From the NCBI GenBank assembly GCA_038257155.1, contig JBBSJP010000046.1, positions 1 to 39,286 on the forward strand: a stretch of 39,286 bases of DNA, given 5' to 3'. Source of the stretch: JANJTY01 sp038257155 (GTDB lineage Bacteria > Pseudomonadota > Gammaproteobacteria > Xanthomonadales > Xanthomonadaceae). Shown piece by piece: positions 35,101-39,286 of this stretch. Every line of letters starts with the position of its first letter. The stretch's first letter is position 1. Below the pieces are notes generated by a model. The model saw only the letters and a list, made by a program, of their open reading frames with translations. It made no database searches and was not told where the DNA came from. The position numbers were made by a program, and so were the translations under genes.

Positions 35101-36224
35101 GTTTCGCCTTCGATCAACGTGCCGTGCTGGCCTGTGCCCTGGGCAAACCGTCCACCGCATTCGGCCCGATGTACCGGCGCTTCGACGGGCCGATGCGCGT
35201 GGCGCGCCTGCCCAGCCCGCCGTACCTCTTCATCAGCCGCATCGCTGAAGTCCACGGACCCAACGGCGTGATGAAGGCGGGCGCGCGCGTGGTCGCGGAA
35301 TACGACCTGCCCGACTCGGTCTGGTATCTGGACGAAAACGGCTGCCGGACGATGCCCTTTGCGGTGCTGCTGGAAGCCGCCCTGCAACCCTGCGGCTGGC
35401 TGTCGAGCTATGTCGGCTCGGCGCTCACCGTCGAAAGCGAACTTGGCTTCCGCAACCTCGACGGCGAAGGCACCGTGCTGGCCGAACTGCGCGGCGGCGA
35501 CGGCATCCTGCGCACCGAAGTTGAACTGACCGATGTATCGGCCAGTGCCGGCATGATCATCGAGAGCTTCTCCGTGCGCTGCTGGCTGGGCGAACGCGAG
35601 GTCTACCGTCTGCGCACGGTGTTCGGCTTTTTCCCGCCCGAGGCCCTGGCCAATCAGGCTGGGTTGCCGCGCAGCGCCGCGCAAACCGAACAGCTGACAC
35701 GCGAATCAGATTCCCGCATCGACCTCGACGCCGCGCCCAGCGCATTCTTCGCCAGCGATCGCCCGCGACTGCCCGGCAGCATGCTGCGCATGATCGACCG
35801 CATCGAAGGCTGGTGGCCGGAGGCCGGCGCTGCGAGTCTCGGTCAGCTGCGCGCGGTGAAGGACATCGACCCCGGCGAATGGTTCTTCCGGGCGCATTTC
35901 TTCCAGGACCCAGTGCAGCCTGGCTCGCTCGGCCTTGAAGCCATGCTGCAGTGCCTGCAGGCCGCAGCCCTGCTCAAGGGCCTGGACGAGGGCATCGAGG
36001 CCGCACGCTTCGAGTGCATCGCGCTGGATCGCGCGCATCAGTGGAAGTACCGCGGCCAGGTATTGCCGCACAATCGGCAGGTGCACACGACCCTGGAGCT
36101 CACCGCCATCGAACATGACGCCCGCGGCGTAGTGCTGCTCGGCGACGCCAGCCTCTGGGTCGACGGCATGCGAATCTACGAAGCCAAGGGCCTGGGGCTG
36201 CGCGTTGTGGCAGGACCCGCATGA
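29151..36224 (+). CDS. pfaC: PfaC-like multidomain synthase: KS-CLF-AT-DH-DH
   Basis: 2357 aa. KS (about 3-430) is complete: C178 in DAACASS, H313 in CHATGTP and H349 in LGHLITVAG. A CLF-like second KS (about 498-767) is short and has lost the cysteine (QSGKHSALAAL where DTACSSSL is expected). AT (about 929-1260) has S1018 in GYSSGE. The C-terminal part (1573-2357) holds four FabA-type hotdog folds, i.e. two double-hotdog DH domains: GRMPAGVMIEAGQ, then H1857 in DGHFKNDPCMPGT; CRTMPFAVLLEAALQ, then H2249 in RAHFFQDPVQPGS. The AT inside PfaC and absence of pfaB match the myxobacterial Pfa3 layout, but no acyltransferase (AGPAT) tail is present. Several linkers are built from palindromic repeat DNA. 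ATG 29151 is chosen for KS fit. Confidence 0.95.
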   Translation: MSGWQIAIVGRACVLPGALSPAQLWDAVRDGRDLIGRAPAERWRMPMDRALGSADAPQPDRAWNDRGGYVDGFEKIWNPDGFALPAKDLATLDPMAHWLLHCSRTALAEAHSADARVGAVFGNLGFPSEAMANYADSVWHAAGEGVDSRNRFMSGGTAAVLQQALQLDCGALSLDAACASSLYAIKLACDRLREGSADLMLAGAVQRADDLFLHMGFSALQALSRSGRSRPFHRDADGLLPAEGCAMLALKRLDDAQRDGDTVYGVIRGIGLSNDGRGKGLLVPDSAGQQRAMRLAWEAAQLDPASASLLECHATGTPVGDATELQASAAIFADARELPIGSLKSNLGHLITVAGAAGLIKLTEAMRHGIRPPTLHVEAPTEALKDTPFRLLHAAEAWTSDGLRVAGLSAFGFGGNNAHLVLEEASSLQAPVASNGLWFETAPSTLRSTLRAASGQACGLAPPALPCSEWPAQQEGAKRLAAALAVDRERVSNHRAADPIAIIALGILAGPCRSRAEFTDALFAGTDLRNAEGESPIDSITLDLDGLRVPPNDLAQALPQQLAMLQAAREALAEVSVLPHERTAVFIGMEPDAEVARFGTRWRMQGDAAQRDAVVPALQAAGVLGCMPNIPANRLSSAFDLGGPAFTLQSGKHSALAALDIACRGLRLGEFDAALIGAVDFGCEPVNRAASGRPAADAAVAFVLKRLSDAERDGDRVYALVDAATVSAIDALPDLGERIGCAGAAEGALHLAAAALCLHHRRELDGRPWLPRLALHTCEDNSVGQGPPYEAPANHASSTSTQSKAHLDAPVAAPAAADQDPPSKEPISLDARRFRAQAHGLPALQLSAPAGHPQRSESPVPRLYAFAGEDRAAVIAALQARSEGLDGPARLVLVAREDDFEAQRARALSYLRDGTPAGPGVHYRDHPIGGELAFAFAGAGAAYRGMGRALLEHLPQLGDRLAQQSQRLATALDWAFDPSEPRPSVLQQLWGASALSQLHLALSEDVLGLQADAWLGYSSGETNALVAAGIWRDPDALIARMEASYLATRELGGEFAAIARQWGEAVRWASWTVLASPEVVRETIADLPRVHLAIINGESDCLIAGDAEGCDTAVHRLGAARCLALDYPFAVHVPELAALRDQWLELHTLPSHTPRHGRIYSTAWGHSYSPDTETCARAILDQAERELDIRPLVLQAWNDGVRIFVEHGPRGGFGRAIRDILGDRECLVVSLDRLGQGIEAVLHAAAALLAAGIAVNHQRLTELLVSARQLPTAKRPMRFAGHWPAVQLSSSAQRTSLLADPSATGSNDIEVEVPNWSQVKGPSPLPLSRMRERSSVGSPDLSPHPTARREFFETLIQESEMQVQVQIMQPAPVLPSVLSCVPLEPALKKQAAVATKQAPAIQLIAPARSPHPALAAWQDQLAHISSVHGDFLRRQQVAQASFLAQRGVAQGILLRSTTTRTSDCIENQRGSLRGTISEIEFALPPGPVASPAPHPNPTPVGRGAMGITLAQASDSLQWNSILNCSPLPTGEGLGVRGESQRDTGRSPETSTSPMKTGSHDTNLAQATVPTGPHFTREQLLIHSDGRISDIFGPAFESQDNYALQVRMPKPPLLLADRVLGIEGEAGKLGAGRIWTETDVAADAWYLQHGRMPAGVMIEAGQADLMLVSWQGIDAHNRGERVYRLLGCELTYHGDLPRVGETLRFDIHLDGHAAQGDVRLMFFHYDSMNGERRQLSVRKGQAGFFTAAELAESAGCLWSPESQDIVPEPRLDAPEVRCPPRALDRVQLEAFAAGDTAACFGPGFELARTHTRSPAIHGGRMLLLDRVTELDQQGGPWQRGYLRAELDIDPKQWFFDGHFKNDPCMPGTLMFEACLQAMAIHLAGCGYTLKRDGWHFQPVPELPYQLQCRGQVIPSSKCLVTEVFVEERIAGPVPTLYADLLCTVDGLKAFHARRVALELVPDWPLESDPDAGSDDSGRDVAVVDGFAFDQRAVLACALGKPSTAFGPMYRRFDGPMRVARLPSPPYLFISRIAEVHGPNGVMKAGARVVAEYDLPDSVWYLDENGCRTMPFAVLLEAALQPCGWLSSYVGSALTVESELGFRNLDGEGTVLAELRGGDGILRTEVELTDVSASAGMIIESFSVRCWLGEREVYRLRTVFGFFPPEALANQAGLPRSAAQTEQLTRESDSRIDLDAAPSAFFASDRPRLPGSMLRMIDRIEGWWPEAGAASLGQLRAVKDIDPGEWFFRAHFFQDPVQPGSLGLEAMLQCLQAAALLKGLDEGIEAARFECIALDRAHQWKYRGQVLPHNRQVHTTLELTAIEHDARGVVLLGDASLWVDGMRIYEAKGLGLRVVAGPA
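30461..30632. repeat. Inverted-repeat element inside pfaC (KS-CLF linker)
   Basis: GTGGTTCGAGAC at 30461-30472 is perfectly complementary to GTCTCGAACCAC at 30621-30632. The same 12-mers form the inner stem of the intergenic element at 3008-3144. The 172-bp segment encodes an R/A/S/P-rich linker (residues about 437-494) without synthase-domain resemblance, consistent with an element captured in frame. Confidence 0.75.
31495..31620. repeat. Two palindromic repeats inside pfaC (CLF-AT linker)
   Basis: Positions 31495-31520 match 25336-25361 of pfaA exactly (26 nt, palindrome GGTGGGCCAAGGCCCACC). Positions 31598-31620 match, as reverse complement, the intergenic 38932-38954 (23 nt, core GGCGGATCAAGATCCGCC). 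Both lie in the low-complexity stretch after the CLF and keep the frame. Confidence 0.85.
33109..33761. repeat. Three GGGAGAGG-type palindromes inside pfaC (AT-DH linker)
   Basis: 33128-33149 is a perfect 22-bp palindrome centred on GCATGC with GGGAGAGG arms, preceded by CCCCTCACCCC. 33622-33662 and 33724-33761 are two copies of the intergenic 5779-5819 element in opposite orientation, about 60 nt apart, so they could pair with each other as well as fold alone. The enclosing linker (residues about 1270-1570) has no recognisable domain. Confidence 0.85.
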
Positions 36225-36898
36225 GTGCTGCGCTGCAGCCGGCCTGGCTGCGCATCGAACGCATCTCCAGCGTGCTGCAAAGGCTGCCCGGCGATGCAAG
36301 CGATTGGCTGTCTGCCAGTGAACGCGAGCGCTACGCCGGGCTTCGGGTCGCAGCGCGTGCCAATCAGTACCTGAGCGGTCATTGGCTGGTGCGCGAAGGT
36401 CTGGCGCGACGATTCGGGGAACAAGCCCGGAACTGGTCGCTGCGCGATCGACGCGGCCTGCCGCCACAGGTCGAGCATGGCGACCAGCCGTGCTTTGTGT
36501 CCATTTCGCACAGCGGCGATTGGATCGCTGCAGCCGTCGCCGAGGTGCCACTGGGCATTGATCTTGAGCAACGGCGCTCGCGCGCTGGCCTGCTGCAATT
36601 CCAGAACCTGCTGCGCGCCGTCGACGATCCGGAACAACTGGATGAAGACCACCTGCTGCAGCGCTGGGTTCTCAAGGAAGCTTGGATCAAGCGGCACGGG
36701 TTCAGCGCGCTGCCCGAGAGGCTTGCCACGTTGCAGCTGCAACGCGCCGAAGCAGCGGAAGCCGACATTTGCCTGTGGCGCGAGCCCGACTTTCATTTCG
36801 CCTTGTGCACCACTGTGCCGGGCGCGATTGATTGCGGTGATGCCCTGTCGACTGATGCCGAGCAATGGCAGGGCGTCGATACCGCGTCTGTGCTGTAG
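36221..36898 (+). CDS. pfaE: 4'-phosphopantetheinyl transferase (Sfp/AcpT type), PfaE-like
   Basis: 225 aa, Sfp superfamily. It transfers 4'-phosphopantetheine from CoA to the ACP serines, making the synthase active. Visible motifs: SGHWLVREGLAR and WSLRDRRGLP, then the core SISHSGDW, D114 and E116 in GIDLEQRR (metal binding), and W149-x-x-K152-E153-A154-x-x-K157 in WVLKEAWIKRHG. The ATG overlaps the pfaC stop (ATGA, 36221-36224), so the two are translationally coupled, and the three PfaA ACPs are its obvious substrates. The symbol is given by role and position; it could also serve other carrier proteins. The C-terminus after about 190 is poorly conserved. Confidence 0.93.
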   Translation: MSAALQPAWLRIERISSVLQRLPGDASDWLSASERERYAGLRVAARANQYLSGHWLVREGLARRFGEQARNWSLRDRRGLPPQVEHGDQPCFVSISHSGDWIAAAVAEVPLGIDLEQRRSRAGLLQFQNLLRAVDDPEQLDEDHLLQRWVLKEAWIKRHGFSALPERLATLQLQRAEAAEADICLWREPDFHFALCTTVPGAIDCGDALSTDAEQWQGVDTASVL

Positions 36899-37058
36899 GT
36901 CGCCCCGCAAATAGCGCGCCAGCCGCGCCCTGCAGTGCACTTGGGCGCACCACATTCCCCGTAGATCACACCGTGGCACTCCGACCGATCCGCTACCAAC
37001 CCGCAGCGCCATCGGTACTTCAAGTCGCACCCTGCGCGCCGCATGGCAGAATTACGCT

Positions 37059-38288
37059 ATGCGAACCATCCTGACCTTTATTGCCGTCTGCCTGCTTGCC
37101 GCCTGCGGCGAAGCTCCACAGCCCTCTGCATCGATACCCAGCGAGCCACCCGCCTTGGAACCGCCCCCGACTGCCGCGTTGCGTGTGGCCACTTACAACG
37201 TCTCGCTGCACGGCAGGTCCGAAGGCGACCTGTTGCGACGGCTCACCGCCGGCGATGCCGATGCGCGCCGCGTGGCAGCGGTGATCCAGCACCAGCGTCC
37301 CGACCTGCTGCTGATCAACGAATTCGACTATGACACGGCGCAGGCCAGCGCCGAACTGTTCCAACGCGAGTATCTGGCAATCGCGCAGTTCGGCCAGACA
37401 CCGATCAAGTACCCCTACCGCTTTCTGGCACCAGTCAACACCGGCGAACTCAGCGGCCTTGACCTGAACCGCGACGGCAAGCTGGCACTGCCTGAGGATG
37501 GTTGGGGCTTCGGTGATTATCCGGGCCAGTACGGCATGCTGGTGCTGTCGCGCTACCCGATCGATGTTGTCGCGGCACGTACCTTCCAGCATTTTCCGTG
37601 GAGCCAGATGCCCGGCGCACTGGCGCCATCCCTGCCCGAGGCCGGCGAGCCCTGGTATCCACCGGCTGTCTGGGCGCAGCTTCGTCTTTCATCGAAATCA
37701 CATTGGGATGTACCGGTCGATACGCCGCTGGGCCGGCTGCATTTCCTCGTTTCGCACCCCACGCCGCCGGTGTTTGATGGCGCGGAGAATCGTAACGGCC
37801 TGCGCAATCACGACGAAATCCGCTTCTGGGCCGAGTACGTATCGGGCGAGACGCGCGACTGGATCGTGGACGATGCAGGTCGCCGTGGTGGTCTTGATGC
37901 GCAGGCCAGGTTCGTCATCGCGGGTGATCAGAACGCCGACCCCAACGACGGCGACAGCAGCAACAATCCTCTGGGCCGTTTGCTGCAGCATCCACGGCTG
38001 CTTGCGAACGCGGCACCACGCAGCGCAGGTGCCAGCATCGCCGCGGCCGCGGCGGCCGGCAACCGAACGTTGCGGGGCGATCCCGCCGAGCACACCGGAA
38101 CCTTCGGTCCACGCACCGGCACCCTGCGCGTCGACTATGTGCTGCCTTCGCAAGGATTGGAGGTCAGCGACAGCGGCGTATTCTGGCCCGCCGCCGGCGA
38201 AGTTGGCGCCGAGTGGATTGGCGCGTCAGACCACCGCATGGTCTGGCTGGACCTGCGCAACAGCGCCACCTCCGACTCCACCGACTGA
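37059..38288 (+). CDS. Lipoprotein of the endonuclease/exonuclease/phosphatase family
   Basis: 409 aa. A lipoprotein signal with lipobox LLAAC (cysteine 16) is followed by a P/S-rich linker and an EEP-fold domain (about 40-400): LRVATYNVSLHG at the first strand, the metal-binding glutamate in LLLINEFDYDT, GMLVLSRYPI, HFLVSHPTPP, FVIAGDQNADPNDGD and the C-terminal GASDHRMVWLDL with the catalytic Asp-His pair. Members hydrolyse phosphodiesters (nucleic acids, phospholipids, inositol phosphates); the substrate here is unknown. The export signal suggests an outer-membrane or periplasmic enzyme such as a nuclease or phosphatase. It lies 160 nt after the PPTase and 19 nt before the next gene; a role in the pfa pathway is not indicated. 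Confidence 0.88.
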   Translation: MRTILTFIAVCLLAACGEAPQPSASIPSEPPALEPPPTAALRVATYNVSLHGRSEGDLLRRLTAGDADARRVAAVIQHQRPDLLLINEFDYDTAQASAELFQREYLAIAQFGQTPIKYPYRFLAPVNTGELSGLDLNRDGKLALPEDGWGFGDYPGQYGMLVLSRYPIDVVAARTFQHFPWSQMPGALAPSLPEAGEPWYPPAVWAQLRLSSKSHWDVPVDTPLGRLHFLVSHPTPPVFDGAENRNGLRNHDEIRFWAEYVSGETRDWIVDDAGRRGGLDAQARFVIAGDQNADPNDGDSSNNPLGRLLQHPRLLANAAPRSAGASIAAAAAAGNRTLRGDPAEHTGTFGPRTGTLRVDYVLPSQGLEVSDSGVFWPAAGEVGAEWIGASDHRMVWLDLRNSATSDSTD

Positions 38289-38307
38289 ATCAGGGGACAC
38301 CTACAGC

Positions 38308-38901
38308 ATGGCCTTTCTCGCACCGCTGCCCGCCAGCACCAGCCCCGAGCTCGCCGAGAGCTTTGCCACCTTCGAGAAGATCCTCGGCTTCGTGCCGAAC
38401 TCGCTGCTCACCATGCAGCGCAAGCCGAAGATCGTGCAGGGCTTCGAAGCCCTGACACGTGGGGTGATGGCGCCGGATGGTGAAGTCGATCTGGGCTTCA
38501 AGCGCTTGGTCGCGCACTTCTGCTCGCGCGCTGCCGGCTGCCAGTACTGCATGGCGCACTCCTTGATCGCGGCGCGCATCCACGGCATCAGCGACGACAA
38601 GGTGGCAGCGGTATGGGAGTACCGAACCTCACCATTCTACAGCGAGGCCGAGCGCGCGGCGCTGGACTTCGCCCTGGCTGCCGGCAGCGTTCCGAACGCA
38701 GTTGACGAAACCGTGTTCGCACCGATGCGCAAGCACTGGAGTGAAGGTGCCATCGTCGAGATTCTTGCGGTGGTGTCGCTCTACGGATTCCTCAATCGCT
38801 GGAACGATTCCATGGCCACCACCTTGGAGGCTCCGCCAGCGGCACTCGGCGACAAGGTGCTGGCGCAGGGCGGCTGGGATGGTGGCAAGCATCGCGGTTG
38901 A
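38308..38901 (+). CDS. AhpD-like / carboxymuconolactone decarboxylase-family protein
   Basis: 197 aa, all-alpha AhpD-like fold. The CxxC motif CQYCMAHS, in the context RLVAHFCSRAAGCQYC, is typical of peroxidase-related CMD proteins, in which the cysteines and the following histidine act in redox or proton relay. ALDFALAAGSVP and VEILAVVSLYGFLNRWNDS match the C-terminal half of the family, including the NRWND motif of the peroxidase-related subgroup. CAGGGGA precedes the ATG by a usual distance. It follows the exonuclease-fold lipoprotein by 19 nt, suggesting cotranscription. A role in peroxide or alkylhydroperoxide handling is plausible but unproven. Confidence 0.87.
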   Translation: MAFLAPLPASTSPELAESFATFEKILGFVPNSLLTMQRKPKIVQGFEALTRGVMAPDGEVDLGFKRLVAHFCSRAAGCQYCMAHSLIAARIHGISDDKVAAVWEYRTSPFYSEAERAALDFALAAGSVPNAVDETVFAPMRKHWSEGAIVEILAVVSLYGFLNRWNDSMATTLEAPPAALGDKVLAQGGWDGGKHRG

Positions 38902-38931
38902 AATGTTTGGTGGTGCGATGTAAGCCGCTGC

Positions 38932-38954
38932 TGGAGGGCGGATCTTGATCCGCC
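38932..38954. repeat. Intergenic palindrome shared with pfaC
   Basis: 23 nt with core GGCGGATCTTGATCCGCC, perfectly matching 31598-31620 as reverse complement. It lies 30 nt after the AhpD-like gene and could also act as a weak 3' hairpin. Confidence 0.8.
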
Positions 38955-38984
38955 ATCGCGAGGTGGTTGCGCTTTCTGCCACAG

Positions 38985-39127
38985 CTGCAACTGCAACTGC
39001 AACTGCAACAACAACAACTGCAACTAGATCAAGATCAAGATCAAGATCAAGATCAAGATCAGGATCAGGATCAAGATCAAGATCAAGATCAAGATCAAGA
39101 TCAAGATCAAGATCAAGATCAAGATCA
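38985..39127. repeat. Simple-sequence tract: (CTGCAA)4 then (AGATCA)17
   Basis: Four CTGCAA hexamers (38985-39008) and an ACAACA run lead into 17 tandem hexamers at 39026-39127. Fifteen are AGATCA; copies 7 and 8 are GGATCA. Every unit contains GATC, the Dam methylation site. Open frames through it (Asp-Leu repeats on the minus strand) have no start context and are not genes. Confidence 0.92.
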
Positions 39128-39286
39128 ACAGCTTTCGCGCCCTGCGGGCAGCGAGTCACTTTCTCTTGCTTGTCCAAGAGAAAGTAACCAAAGAGAAGGA
39201 CACCCCAGTCTCGCGCCGCGCGGATGAAGCCCGCGCGGTCCCCTGCGCTGCTCGCCATGACCGGGCCGGCGCGAACTCGCACATCC
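39128..39286. repeat. Dispersed repeat of the 'ESNQRKGHP' type
   Basis: Positions about 39155-39205 contain AGTCACTTTCTCTTGC, then CCAAGAGAAAGTAACCAAAG, an inverted arrangement found in many copies in Xanthomonad and Burkholderia genomes and often annotated as tiny proteins with an ESNQRKGHP-like peptide. Here the plus-strand frame gives ESNQREGHP. It is treated as a repeat, not a gene. It runs toward the window edge. Confidence 0.6.

Noticed and set aside
38629..39282. 217-codon minus-strand frame with an Asp-Leu repeat
   Set aside because: It reads through the AGATCA array and into the AhpD-like gene antisense; no start context.

Overview
This is a GC-rich gammaproteobacterial chromosome segment, most likely from the Lysobacterales (Xanthomonadales). 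Three things suggest this. Short palindromes headed by GTAGG, resembling the SMAG/REP elements of Stenotrophomonas, are scattered through it. It carries a set of small envelope proteins (DUF3309, DUF3096, DUF1328, DUF883) common in that order. Its surface proteins use a proteobacterial sortase and an IPTL-CTERM signal. The genus cannot be named from the sequence alone.

Layout. Positions 1-378 hold repeats. Positions 379-6834 form a polyamine/omega-amino-acid module: a PuuC-like aldehyde dehydrogenase and a PuuR-like XRE-cupin regulator on the minus strand, then an omega-amino acid:pyruvate transaminase, alanine dehydrogenase and agmatinase on the plus strand. Together they would take agmatine to putrescine and onward through aminoaldehydes and omega-amino acids, with pyruvate as amino acceptor and alanine dehydrogenase regenerating it. 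Positions 6871-19626 form a cell-envelope/stress block: a glycine-zipper lipoprotein, an LPXTG protein with its own sortase, several tiny membrane proteins, a YqjD/YqjE-like operon, two adjacent Crp/Fnr-type regulators, a large FecR/DUF6600 protein with a repetitive Q/R/E tail, an ice-binding-like IPTL-CTERM protein and a small lipoprotein.

Positions 19807-36898 are the centrepiece: a PUFA-synthase-like ('secondary lipid') locus. A TetR regulator diverges from pfaD (enoyl reductase), followed by pfaA (KS-AT-ACPx3-KR-DH, 2195 aa), pfaC (KS-CLF-AT-DH-DH, 2357 aa) and a 4'-phosphopantetheinyl transferase overlapping pfaC by 4 nt. There is no separate pfaB; the second AT lies inside PfaC. This order resembles the myxobacterial pfa1-pfa2-pfa3 loci more than the marine pfaABCDE loci. 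The product cannot be read from the sequence.

The most unusual signal is that interdomain linkers of both megasynthases contain, in frame, copies of palindromic repeat families that elsewhere in the window are intergenic. Positions 37059-38901 carry a lipoprotein of the endonuclease/exonuclease/phosphatase fold and an AhpD/carboxymuconolactone-decarboxylase-like protein. The right edge is simple-sequence DNA with 17 GATC-containing hexamers, followed by a repeat of the type often misannotated as small ORFs.
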